This document shows, one piece after another, positions 14,817 to 20,904 of a stretch of 20,904 nucleotides of DNA. Location: positions 1-20,904 of the forward strand of contig CAXMQO010000050.1 of the NCBI GenBank assembly GCA_964195515.1. Direction: 5' to 3'. The notes beneath the pieces were generated by a model. The model did not search any database. It was not told the DNA's origin and saw nothing but the letters and a program-made list of their open reading frames with translations. Each line of letters begins with the position of its first letter. Within the stretch, counting starts at the first letter, position 1. The position numbers and the translations under genes were made by a program. This DNA comes from JAHEEL01 sp964195515. GTDB taxonomy: Bacteria; Actinomycetota; Acidimicrobiia; Spongiisociales; UBA5794.

Positions 14817-16750
14817 CACTTGTAGCTCCTCTGCGACAGGGCCACGTATTCGAACTCGAGCTCCTCCTTGTGGAGGGTGGGTGGCGAGTCTTCTCCCCGC
14901 CACTCCCATGCGGACACGAACGCGAAGTTCTCGTCGTCGCGTTTCGCTTCGCCCGCCTCAGTCTGGTGTTCGACGCGGTAGTGACCGCCGCACGACTCCT
15001 CCCTATCGAGGGCATCGCGAACCATCAGCTCAGCCAGTTCGAAGAAGTCGGCGACTCGTCCCGCACGCTCGAGCGACTGGTTCAACGACTCATTTGCGCC
15101 AAGCACCTTGACGTCACTCCAGAACTCCGCTCTGAGCTTCGGAATCTCCTCAAGCGCCCATTCGAGGCCCTCGCGGTCGCGTGACATGCCGCACTTGTCG
15201 ATCATGATCTTGCCCAGACGCCGGTGAAAGTGGTCGACTGAGTGAGTTCCGTTGATAGAAAGGAACTTCTCGATCTGGTTCGCTACCGACTGTTCCGCCT
15301 CCACGAATGCCTCGTCGTCGGTGGGAACCGGATTCACATTGAGCCACTTCGCCAGATATCCCGAGATCGTCGCAGGCAAGACGAAGTAGCCGTCTGCGAC
15401 GCCCTGCATGAGGGCCGATGCTCCAAGCCGGTTCGCACCGTGGTCCGAGAAGTTCGCCTCGCCGGACGCGAACAAACCAGGAATGGTGGTCTCGAGGTTG
15501 TAGTCGACCCAGAGCCCGCCCATTGTGTAGTGGGGAGCCGGGTAGATCCGCATCGGAACCTCATACGGATTCTCATCGGTGATGCGCTCGTACATTTCGA
15601 AGAGATTCCCGTAACGGTCCTCGATCACCTGACGTCCCAAACGACTGATGGCGTCGGCGAAGTCGAGGTACACGCCGTTCTTCAGCGGACCCACGCCCCG
15701 GTTGTCCTGGACCATCCGCATCGCCGCCCGCGACGCTACGTCGCGCGGCACGAGGTTGCCGAAGGCCGGGTACTGCCGCTCGAGGTAGTAGTCCCGCTCG
15801 TCTTCGGGAATGTCGTTCGCCGGGCGGTCATCGTCGGCGGTCTTCGATACCCAGATCCGGCCGTCGTTTCGGAGTGACTCCGACATGAGCGTCAGTTTCG
15901 ATTGATGCTCATCGCTGGCTGGGATGCACGTCGGATGGATCTGTGTGAACGACGGGTTGGCGAACAAGGCTCCCTTTCGGTGGGCCCTCCACACGGCCGT
16001 CCCGTTGCAGTTCATGGCGTTCGTCGACAGGAAATAGGCGTTCGAGTAGCCACCGGTGGCCAGCACGACCGCGTGAGCAGAGTGACTCTTGATCTCCCCG
16101 GTGATGAGATCGCGGGTCACGATCCCGACAGCCCGTCCGTCCTTCACTACGAGTTCGAGCATCTCGGTTCGAGTGAACAACTCGACCGTTCCGAGCCCGA
16201 CCTGTCGGGCCAACGCCTGGTAGGACGTCAGGAGGAGCTGCTGGCCGGTCTGGCCGCGCGCATAGAAGGTGCGAGACACCTGGGCGCCGCCGAACGAGCG
16301 GTTGTCGAGCAGGCCACCGTATTCACGGGCGTACGGGGCGCCCTGCGCGACCGTCTGGTCGATGATGGCGTTGGAGACCTCGGCAAGCCGGTAGACGTTC
16401 GCTTCGCGCGATCGGTAGTCCCCGCCCTTGACGGTGTCGTAGAACAGCCGGAAGACGCTGTCGTTGTCGTTCGGATAGTTCTTTGCGGCGTTGATGCCTC
16501 CCTGGGCCGCAATGGAGTGCGCCCGGCGGGAGGAGTCGTTGTAGGTGAACGCCTTGACGTTGTAGCCGAGCTCTCCGAGTGCGGCGGCCGCGCCGGCACC
16601 CGCGAGTCCGGTACCGACCACGATGATCTCGTACTTGCGACGGTTTGAAGGGTTGACGAGCTTCACGTCGAAACGACGCTTCGTCCACATGTCCTGGATC
16701 GGTCCTTCAGGGATCTTGGCGTCGAGCAGGGGGGTGTGTTCTGTGTTCAC
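14816..16750 (-). CDS. sdhA: Succinate dehydrogenase flavoprotein subunit
   Basis: SdhA oxidises succinate to fumarate using covalently bound FAD. The 644 residues contain the dinucleotide-binding IIVVGTGLAGAGAA (42-55), the flavinylated histidine H78 in RRAHSIAAQGGIN, the TQIHPTC segment, HYTMGGLWVD and SGEANFSDHGANRLGASAL. Sequence style and length fit the group found with type-B cytochrome b subunits in actinobacteria, Bacteroidetes and epsilon-proteobacteria, which can work with menaquinone. The start is GTG 16750, preceded by GAGAAAGGG; it lies 14 nt after the sdhC stop. The longer frame to 16915 overlaps sdhC and is not used. Confidence 0.96.
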   Translation of the reverse strand: MNTEHTPLLDAKIPEGPIQDMWTKRRFDVKLVNPSNRRKYEIIVVGTGLAGAGAAAALGELGYNVKAFTYNDSSRRAHSIAAQGGINAAKNYPNDNDSVFRLFYDTVKGGDYRSREANVYRLAEVSNAIIDQTVAQGAPYAREYGGLLDNRSFGGAQVSRTFYARGQTGQQLLLTSYQALARQVGLGTVELFTRTEMLELVVKDGRAVGIVTRDLITGEIKSHSAHAVVLATGGYSNAYFLSTNAMNCNGTAVWRAHRKGALFANPSFTQIHPTCIPASDEHQSKLTLMSESLRNDGRIWVSKTADDDRPANDIPEDERDYYLERQYPAFGNLVPRDVASRAAMRMVQDNRGVGPLKNGVYLDFADAISRLGRQVIEDRYGNLFEMYERITDENPYEVPMRIYPAPHYTMGGLWVDYNLETTIPGLFASGEANFSDHGANRLGASALMQGVADGYFVLPATISGYLAKWLNVNPVPTDDEAFVEAEQSVANQIEKFLSINGTHSVDHFHRRLGKIMIDKCGMSRDREGLEWALEEIPKLRAEFWSDVKVLGANESLNQSLERAGRVADFFELAELMVRDALDREESCGGHYRVEHQTEAGEAKRDDENFAFVSAWEWRGEDSPPTLHKEELEFEYVALSQRSYK

Positions 16751-16764
16751 GATGATGCCCTTTC

Positions 16765-17505
16765 TCAGCCGGAGACCGTAAGGAGACCGAACTGCACAGC
16801 GATCGGGATCGACGAGTTCCCGATGAGGATCACGAGGGCGAATGCCACGGCGAACCACCGGCGCCAGTCGTTGTACCGAGGATTGGAGAGACCGAGGCTC
16901 TGGAACAGGCTCCATGCCCCGTGGTAGATGTGGAAGGCGAGGGCGATCTGGGCGACCACGTAGAAGAGAGCGATGTACCAGCGTTCGAAGCTGTAGATCA
17001 CGTTGTTGTAGACCGCGCCGCCAACGTACTCAGGATTGACGCTTCCGGTCGTCAAATCCATGACGTGGAAGATGACGAAGAGCAGGATGATGACGCCGCC
17101 CCAGCGCATCGTGCGGTTGGCGTAGTTGACGGCCGAATACTGCCTCTTGGCTTCATATCGGATCTTGCCGCGAGCCGCCCAGCTTCTGAGCGTCAGGACG
17201 GTGGCCGACCAGATGTGGATGCCGAACATCGCCAGGAGGCCGAAACGGAACAGCCAGAGCACACCGCCCTTCGGTACGATCGGGTAGAGGAGCGTCTTCA
17301 ACGCCTCGGCATAGTGGTCTAGGTCCTCGGGTCCCAGGAAGATCTTCATGTTGCCGATCATGTGGACCAGGACGTAGGCGAGCATCCCGATGCCGGTCAG
17401 CGCCATCATCCACTTCATCCCGATGTCGGATGTGAAGAAGGGTCCGAGCCACGAGTTCCAACCGGATCGCCGGTTGACCTCGAGACGGCGTGTCTTCGTC
17501 GTCAC
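16765..17505 (-). CDS. sdhC: Succinate dehydrogenase type-B cytochrome b558 membrane anchor
   Basis: SdhC anchors the enzyme and carries the quinone site. It is a single 246-residue anchor with five hydrophobic segments, the type-B architecture with two haems, and no separate SdhD is needed. Candidate haem-ligand histidines are H48 (LVHMIGN), H97 (FGIHIWSA), H147 (VIFHVMDL) and H192 or H195 (FHIYHGAW). The start is GTG 17505 with GGAGG 8 nt upstream. It is the first gene of sdhC-sdhA-sdhB and lies divergent from whiB. Confidence 0.94.
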   Translation of the reverse strand: MTTKTRRLEVNRRSGWNSWLGPFFTSDIGMKWMMALTGIGMLAYVLVHMIGNMKIFLGPEDLDHYAEALKTLLYPIVPKGGVLWLFRFGLLAMFGIHIWSATVLTLRSWAARGKIRYEAKRQYSAVNYANRTMRWGGVIILLFVIFHVMDLTTGSVNPEYVGGAVYNNVIYSFERWYIALFYVVAQIALAFHIYHGAWSLFQSLGLSNPRYNDWRRWFAVAFALVILIGNSSIPIAVQFGLLTVSG

Positions 17506-17535
17506 GTTGTGTTCCTCCGATAGTTCGACAGGGGG

Positions 17536-17565
17536 ATTATCGCGCCGTCAGCTCGGTCTGTCGAA
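17536..17565 (-). promoter_or_regulatory. Promoter of the sdhCAB operon
   Basis: On the minus strand TTCGAC (17565-17560) and GATAAT (17541-17536) are separated by 18 bp; read as TCGACA the spacer is 17. The leader to the GTG start is about 25 nt and includes the ribosome binding site. Confidence 0.55.
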
Positions 17566-17583
17566 ACGGCCGCGATCGTTGCA

Positions 17584-17625
17584 TGACAAGGCGCGCGTCG
17601 AGATTCAGGTTGACAAGCGCGCGCG
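17584..17625 (+). repeat. Direct repeat TGACAAG-(G)CGCGCG in the whiB/sdhC intergenic region
   Basis: TGACAAG followed by GCGCGCG (17584-17597) and by CGCGCGCG (17611-17625) recur 27 bp apart. The second copy includes most of the whiB -35 box, so the pair could be an operator. Nothing in the sequence names the regulator. Confidence 0.45.
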
Positions 17626-17638
17626 GGGTTGGGAGAAT
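17610..17638 (+). promoter_or_regulatory. Strong sigma-A-type promoter of whiB
   Basis: TTGACA (17610-17615), a perfect -35 box, and GAGAAT (17633-17638) are 17 bp apart. A perfect 10-bp palindrome TGTAATTACA (17647-17656) follows at about +2 to +11 and may be an operator. Confidence 0.7.
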
Positions 17639-17673
17639 CCCATTGTTGTAATTACACATTGACGGGAGTCCCG

Positions 17674-17961
17674 ATGTTCGGCGAATTCATCGAAGCCCTC
17701 CAAGCCGACGGTTTCGACATGTCGTGGCACGACTTCGCGAACTGTCGCGGGGCTGATCCCGATCTCTTCTTCCCGGAGCGGGGCGCCTCGACCCGCACCG
17801 CCAAAGGCATCTGTCGCGAGTGCACCGTTCTCGATGAGTGTCTCGAGTTCGCGATCGTCTCGAGTGAGAAGTTCGGGATCTGGGGCGCGATGTCCGAACG
17901 CGAGCGCCGCAGGATTCGCAAAGAGCGTCAGATCGCAGCAACCCACCGCAAAGCGGTGTGA
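17674..17961 (+). CDS. whiB: WhiB-family Fe-S transcriptional regulator, WhiB/WhmD (WhiB2)-like
   Basis: WhiB-like proteins bind a 4Fe-4S cluster and act with the primary sigma factor; the family is restricted to Actinobacteria and their phages. The 95 residues have the four cluster cysteines C24, C47, C50 and C56 (NCRGADPDLFFPERG, then CRECTVLDEC), the turn GIWGAMSERERR (68-79), and a basic tail RRIRKERQ. The EKFGIWG-SERERRRIR wording fits the WhiB/WhmD branch, which controls septation and cell division in Streptomyces and mycobacteria, better than the WhiB1 or WhiB3 branches. ATG 17674 has GGGAG 5 nt upstream; a TTG at 17629 falls before the predicted transcript start. Confidence 0.93.
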   Translation: MFGEFIEALQADGFDMSWHDFANCRGADPDLFFPERGASTRTAKGICRECTVLDECLEFAIVSSEKFGIWGAMSERERRRIRKERQIAATHRKAV

Positions 17962-17963
17962 GG

Positions 17964-17980
17964 GCAGCGCTTCGCGCTGC
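17964..17980 (+). terminator. Hairpin GCAGCGC-TTC-GCGCTGC after whiB
   Basis: A 7-bp perfect stem with a TTC loop begins 3 nt after the whiB stop. No T-tract follows (GTCGTCGG). It resembles the post-stop hairpins at 9681 and 19101. Confidence 0.55.
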
Positions 17981-18077
17981 GTCGTCGGTATTCGCTACCC
18001 GGTATCCGAAACCGATCTTGAAGGTCAGCCAGCGACCGTGCGGTGCGTCTTCAGCGATTACCGAATATGGACTACCG

Positions 18078-18102
18078 GCGGCTCAGCCGCTTGGCGTAGA
18101 AT
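18078..18102 (+). promoter_or_regulatory. Hairpin and -10 box before the membrane-anchored protein
   Basis: GCGGC-TCA-GCCGC (18078-18090) is followed by TAGAAT (18097-18102), a good -10 box with no convincing -35. The leader to TTG 18136 is about 25-33 nt with AAGGAG at 18122-18127. The rest of the gap from 17981 to 18077 shows nothing recognisable. Confidence 0.4.
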
Positions 18103-18135
18103 CGCGGTAGTGCATCACACGAAGGAGCCGCCGCG

Positions 18136-19101
18136 TTGAGCCCCACTGCCACTGCGCTTGTTGCTGTCGTCGTTGGGCTGGTGCTTGTCGCTGTCGTCTG
18201 GGCGGCCGTCTCGGCCCTGAAGGGCACTCCTTCCGATGCGGTCGCGCACTCCGGGTCCGTTCCGGTGGCAGAGGACCGGTTTCGTCCAATCCTCATGGAC
18301 TTCCACGTTCACGACAATACGGCGATGTTCCACTATGACGTGCCTCTTTCGGAGGGCCATGTGGACGAACACCTTCGGGCCATGCTGTGTCACGACGCGT
18401 GGCTTGTGCTGCACGAGAAGAGAGCCCATGGTCTGCCGATCGCTCAGGTCACTCGAGCCACGGTCTTCGGACGCCGAGGTGATGAAGCGGTTCAGATCGG
18501 GACGAGGGAGTTCGAGGAGCCGGGTGTGATTCCCGAGATCGCCGCTCCCGAACTCACCCCCCATGCATCCCTTGTTGGGTACGACCCCCTGGCCCATCTC
18601 GGTGAGCAAGAGTTCGACATCCAGCCCGGCGTCGCCGCCCGTGAACCGAGGGAGGACTTGCCACCGTTCCTCGACGAGATCACGATCGCCAAGACGGTCG
18701 ATGCACAGTTGCGGGCCTCGGGCATCGATCCAACGAACGTCTCTCTCGAGGATCTCGCACTCTCGCTCCTGAGGATCAGCGGCTACGAGGTCATTGTCGA
18801 GCGAGCGGGTGTTTCAACCACCGGTAGCGGCATCGCAGAGGTGTACACGGCACGAAAGGCTGGGTCCGATGCGCTGGTCGTGATCGTGCCACATGGTTCC
18901 GGCGAGCACCCCGAGCTTTCGGAACGGGTCGTCGACACCTTCGTCATTGCGGTGGCGCAGCGCAACCCGGAGCGCGCTCTGCTCATCACCGACAAGTTCA
19001 GCCCGTACGTCGTGTACCAGAAGGAGCGAAGCGATCCTCGCTGCCGCTTCATCACGAGGGAGCGCCTCCAGGCGTTCGTGGATAGCTTCGCGATCCGGTG
19101 A
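18136..19101 (+). CDS. Membrane-anchored protein with a possible decayed Mrr/PD-(D/E)XK-like domain
   Basis: I do not recognise this 321-residue protein as a named family. It has one N-terminal membrane helix (residues 6-28) and a variable acidic middle part (40-180). The C-terminal domain (185-320) follows the outline of Mrr-type nuclease folds: a helix, GYEVIVERAGVS (217-228), a strand with ARKAGSDALVVIVPHG (239-254), a helix, ALLITDKFSPYVVYQ (281-295) and FITRERLQAFVDSF (305-318). The Asp and Q/E-x-K catalytic residues expected in the second and third strands are not evident, so it is probably not a nuclease. Few positive charges follow the helix, so topology is uncertain. TTG 18136 has AAGGAG 8 nt upstream. 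It lies between whiB and tatA. Confidence 0.7.
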   Translation: MSPTATALVAVVVGLVLVAVVWAAVSALKGTPSDAVAHSGSVPVAEDRFRPILMDFHVHDNTAMFHYDVPLSEGHVDEHLRAMLCHDAWLVLHEKRAHGLPIAQVTRATVFGRRGDEAVQIGTREFEEPGVIPEIAAPELTPHASLVGYDPLAHLGEQEFDIQPGVAAREPREDLPPFLDEITIAKTVDAQLRASGIDPTNVSLEDLALSLLRISGYEVIVERAGVSTTGSGIAEVYTARKAGSDALVVIVPHGSGEHPELSERVVDTFVIAVAQRNPERALLITDKFSPYVVYQKERSDPRCRFITRERLQAFVDSFAIR

Positions 19102-19117
19102 CCCGGCTTCGCCGGGT
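19101..19117 (+). terminator. Hairpin ACCCGGC-TTC-GCCGGGT at the stop codon
   Basis: A 7-bp perfect stem with a TTC loop begins at the last base of the stop codon of the preceding gene. No T-tract follows (GTACTCC). It has the same loop as the hairpin after whiB. Confidence 0.5.
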
Positions 19118-19202
19118 GTACTCCGCGGCCCTATCCGCTGAACCATTCAGTACTGAGAACGAATCGGGCAGCCGGAACGTCGGATGAGCGCGCCAACGTC
19201 TC

Positions 19203-19208
19203 TAGACT
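19203..19208 (+). promoter_or_regulatory. -10 box TAGACT upstream of tatA
   Basis: TAGACT lies 21 nt before the GTG start. No -35 was found at the right distance. A GGAAC at 19174-19178 with CGTC at 19197-19200 could be a poor ECF-type promoter (18-bp spacer). A 10-bp palindrome TCAGTACTGA lies at 19147-19156. Confidence 0.35.
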
Positions 19209-19229
19209 CGTTGTCACGAAAGGAACTCT

Positions 19230-19424
19230 GTGCTCTTTGCGTTCATCAAGAACATTGGCGGGCCTGAACTGCTGATCATCCTGTTGGTGGTCCTCTTGCT
19301 GTTCGGCGCCTCGAAGCTCCCCGGCCTGGCTCGATCGATCGGTGCCTCGACGAAGGAGTTCAAGAAGGGCGTCGAAGAAGGCATCCCCGACGACGAGGCC
19401 TCCTCCGACTCCGAAGAAGCCTGA
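19230..19424 (+). CDS. tatA: Sec-independent translocase subunit TatA
   Basis: TatA oligomerises to form the channel of the twin-arginine pathway, which exports folded proteins. The 64 residues have the typical plan: a short N-terminal membrane helix (12-27, GPELLIILLVVLLLFG), the FGASKLP hinge (25-31), an amphipathic helix (LARSIGASTKEFKKGVEE) and an acidic tail. Length and the single short amphipathic helix favour TatA over TatB. The start is GTG 19230, preceded by AAAGGA. No tatB or tatC lies in the window. It is followed within 70 bp by an ECF sigma factor gene; in mycobacteria, from memory, a tatB lies downstream of sigE-rseA-htrA. Confidence 0.93.
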   Translation: MLFAFIKNIGGPELLIILLVVLLLFGASKLPGLARSIGASTKEFKKGVEEGIPDDEASSDSEEA

Positions 19425-19428
19425 TCCC

Positions 19429-19466
19429 CGCCCGAGTATTCGGGAACCGGATCGGTCGGTCGGGCG
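19429..19466 (+). terminator. Terminator after tatA, with alternative hairpins
   Basis: CGCCCGA (19429-19435) pairs with TCGGGCG (19460-19466), followed by TTTCTCCC. A competing small hairpin CCCGA-GTAT-TCGGG (19431-19444) uses the same left arm. The structure overlaps a candidate ECF promoter. Confidence 0.6.
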
Positions 19467-19468
19467 TT
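19442..19468 (+). promoter_or_regulatory. Candidate ECF-type (autoregulatory) promoter of the sigma factor gene
   Basis: GGGAACC (19442-19448) and CGTT (19465-19468) are separated by 16 bp, the layout of SigE/SigH/SigR-type promoters. The predicted start is about 10-15 nt before ATG 19491. Binding by the adjacent sigma factor is inferred from position, as many ECF genes autoregulate. Confidence 0.5.
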
Positions 19469-19490
19469 TCTCCCATGGTTGTGGGGATAC

Positions 19491-20000
19491 ATGACTGATG
19501 AATTCACGCCGACCTGGGAAGACGTTGCGCATCGCTATGGGCGCAAGATCTACAACTTCGCCTACCGCCTCACCGGTAATCCGGATGATGCCGCCGACCT
19601 CGTTCAGGAGGTCCTTCTCCGCGTCCGGAAGGGACTGCCCTCGTATCGGCCGGGATCGTTCGAGGGTTGGCTCTGGCGCATCACCCGCAATGCCTTCCTC
19701 GACGGCATCCGAAAGAAGAAGCGCCGGCCGGAATCAGCGTTGCCGGAGGGCGATCACCATGCCCTCGGCTCGAGTCCTTCGCCGGACGAAGTACTCGCCT
19801 CGATCCGCTTGTCCGACAATGTGCAGGCGGCGCTCCTCAAGCTTCCGTACGAGTTTCGCGAAGCGGTGGTGCTCTGTGACGTCGTCGGCCTCAGTTACGA
19901 CGAGATCGCCGAAGCGGCCGATGTACCGGTTGGCACCGTGCGAAGCAGGATCCACCGGGGTCGCAAACTCCTCAGGGGGATGCTGACATGGCCGATTTGA
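19491..20000 (+). CDS. ECF-family RNA polymerase sigma factor, SigE-like
   Basis: This 169-residue protein has only sigma regions 2 and 4, as group 4 (ECF) factors do. Region 2 spans about 18-82 (FAYRLTGNPDDAADLVQEVLL, then FEGWLWRITRNAFLDGIRKKKRR). Region 4 spans about 108-163 (LLKLPYEFREAVVLCDVVGLSYDEIAE, then VPVGTVRSRIHRGRKLLRGML) with its helix-turn-helix. It directs transcription of a stress regulon and is expected to be held by the next gene product. ATG 19491 is preferred over upstream frames; the ribosome binding site is weak (TGGGGAT). Its end overlaps the anti-sigma gene by 13 bp. The locus style (ECF, membrane anti-sigma, RseB-like, Tat protein nearby) suggests an envelope-stress factor. 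Confidence 0.94.
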   Translation: MTDEFTPTWEDVAHRYGRKIYNFAYRLTGNPDDAADLVQEVLLRVRKGLPSYRPGSFEGWLWRITRNAFLDGIRKKKRRPESALPEGDHHALGSSPSPDEVLASIRLSDNVQAALLKLPYEFREAVVLCDVVGLSYDEIAEAADVPVGTVRSRIHRGRKLLRGMLTWPI

Positions 20001-20593
20001 CCTTCGATCCCGATGAACACGGCGAGCTGTTCTCTGCCTACCTCGATGGCCAATTGACGCCGGAGGAGGTGGCGGTCGTCACCGAGTTGCTCGACGGGGA
20101 CTTGGAGGCGATCGAGGAGTTCCTATCCCTGCGTAACATCCGCACGAGGCTCCGGCTCCTGCCTGAGTTCGAAGTGCCCGCGGCCCTCCTGCCCGACGGT
20201 CATCTCGGCGATCGGCTCTCCGCGTACTTGGACGGGGAGTTGGTCACGTTGGAGCACCGGCGAGTCACAAACCACATTGTCGACTGCGCCGATTGTCGGG
20301 TCGAGCTCCAGGAACTCGACCGAGCGAGGATCGCCGTCCGGTCTCTTCCTGGCGTAGAGACAACGGTGACCGCTGAAATCCCTGCGACGGTCGTCCCTCA
20401 CCGGCGGCGGCGCATCATCGCAGGTGGTATCGGTGCTGCCGCGGCGGCGGCGCTCCTCGTCGGCCTCGCGGTGGGCGGCGGCGATGATCCGGTGTTCATA
20501 CTCAACGATTTGGCGACCCGCCACATCGCCAGGGCATCGGCTGAGCCGGGGTTCGCCGTTCTTCCTGCCAGCATCGAGGTGGCGGCGCCATGA
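19988..20593 (+). CDS. Membrane anti-sigma factor with duplicated zf-HC2-type domain
   Basis: This 201-residue protein should bind the ECF sigma encoded just before it and hold it at the membrane. Residues 74-121 are an anti-sigma domain with DRLSAYLDGEL (75-85) and the zinc-type ligands H96, C100 and C103 (HIVDCADC). Residues 12-60 repeat the same opening, ELFSAYLDGQLTPEE, with a similar helix pattern but no His/Cys ligands, so the domain appears duplicated with one copy decayed. After RRRR (139-142) comes one membrane helix (143-163) and a short outer tail of about 38 residues. Its start overlaps the sigma gene by 13 bp and its stop overlaps the next start (ATGA), so all three genes are translationally coupled. 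Confidence 0.9.
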   Translation: MADLTFDPDEHGELFSAYLDGQLTPEEVAVVTELLDGDLEAIEEFLSLRNIRTRLRLLPEFEVPAALLPDGHLGDRLSAYLDGELVTLEHRRVTNHIVDCADCRVELQELDRARIAVRSLPGVETTVTAEIPATVVPHRRRRIIAGGIGAAAAAALLVGLAVGGGDDPVFILNDLATRHIARASAEPGFAVLPASIEVAAP

Positions 20594-20904
20594 TCATCCG
20601 CCGAATCCTCACGATCGGAGGTTTTGTCGTTGTGTTCACGATGGCTGTCGTGGGTCCCGCCCTCGCCGACGACCTTGCGGACTACCTCGCCGATGCGAGT
20701 GAGGCGGTCTACTCCGGACACAGAGTCGTCGGCACGACGTGGGATGGATTCGAGAGTGTCGGCATGGTCGAGATCCAACACCTCGGGGGTATGACGACCG
20801 TGGGTTCGGGGTCGTCCTACGCGAGAATCGGCGATGGACGTATGCACGTCGCCGGGCCGACCGGAACGGCGCTCTCGTTCGTCGGCGCGATACGACCCGA
20901 TCTT
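20590..20904 (+). CDS. Secreted MucB/RseB-like sigma-factor regulatory protein (3' truncated by window edge)
   Basis: The frame begins at ATG 20590, overlapping the anti-sigma stop, and is open for 105 codons to the window end. The first 26 residues are a Sec signal peptide: MIIRR, a hydrophobic stretch and a GPALA cleavage site before DD. The following DYLADASEAVYSGHRVVGTTWD and VEIQHLGG, and the later glycine-rich strand, resemble the N-terminal lipoprotein-carrier-like domain of RseB/MucB proteins, which bind the outer part of the anti-sigma factor and guard it from proteolysis. The position after the anti-sigma gene supports that role. The family call rests on a partial sequence, so a different secreted protein remains possible. 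Confidence 0.65.
   Translation, partial: MIIRRILTIGGFVVVFTMAVVGPALADDLADYLADASEAVYSGHRVVGTTWDGFESVGMVEIQHLGGMTTVGSGSSYARIGDGRMHVAGPTGTALSFVGAIRPDL

Noticed and set aside
14817..14909. Longer SdhB N-terminus
   Set aside because: It lies inside sdhA, lacks family similarity, and ATG 14816 is perfectly coupled to the sdhA stop.
15242..16648. Two + strand frames (15242-15877 and 15902-16648) opposite sdhA
   Set aside because: SdhA on the minus strand has all family motifs over this interval; the opposite frames look like codon-bias shadows.
17629..17673. Longer N-terminus for WhiB from TTG 17629
   Set aside because: It would start inside the predicted -10 region, upstream of the transcript start; ATG 17674 has a good ribosome binding site.

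Overview
The window is about 20.9 kb of high-GC bacterial chromosome that reads almost entirely as housekeeping genes. A WhiB-family Fe-S regulator, actinobacterial-type SdhA and SdhB, an ECF sigma/zf-HC2 anti-sigma/RseB-like cluster, HU without a tail, and many GTG/TTG starts point to Actinomycetota. The lineage is probably deep-branching and Acidimicrobiia-like; that placement is inference. No rRNA, tRNA, CRISPR array, insertion sequence or phage gene was seen. The longest gene-free gap is under 180 bases.

Left part (1-12 kb, all + strand): the 5'-truncated helicase pcrA; a long nitronate-monooxygenase-like flavoprotein; a free-standing B12-binding acyl-CoA mutase small subunit; sucC-sucD; a YgeA-type aspartate/glutamate racemase framed by short inverted octamer repeats; purH-folD; icd; and mdh. 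From memory, the order pcrA ... B12 subunit ... sucCD ... purN-purH ... folD ... mdh is an old actinobacterial arrangement. Here the purN position holds the racemase. The region joins the succinyl-CoA entry point, the TCA cycle and one-carbon/purine synthesis.

Middle (12-17.5 kb): a minus-strand polytopic membrane protein of unknown function, converging on mdh at a terminator and divergent from HU; HU, ending in a 19-bp perfect terminator shared with a convergent SCP2-like protein; and a minus-strand sdhC-sdhA-sdhB operon encoding a type-B succinate dehydrogenase. With sucCD, icd and mdh, this puts much of the TCA cycle within about 13 kb.

Right part (17.5-20.9 kb, + strand): whiB, divergent from sdhC over a 168-bp regulatory region; a membrane-anchored protein whose C-terminal domain looks like a catalytically decayed Mrr/PD-(D/E)XK fold; tatA; then an ECF sigma factor, a membrane anti-sigma factor with a duplicated N-terminal domain, and an RseB-like secreted protein cut by the window end. 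A candidate ECF-type promoter overlaps the tatA terminator just before the sigma gene, suggesting autoregulation of an envelope-stress module.

At least four genes lack a Shine-Dalgarno sequence and have a TANNNT -10 box 5-9 nt before the start codon, so leaderless transcription looks common. No wholly new system is evident. The best leads are the repeat-framed racemase, the SucD variant, the duplicated anti-sigma domain and the decayed nuclease-like membrane protein.
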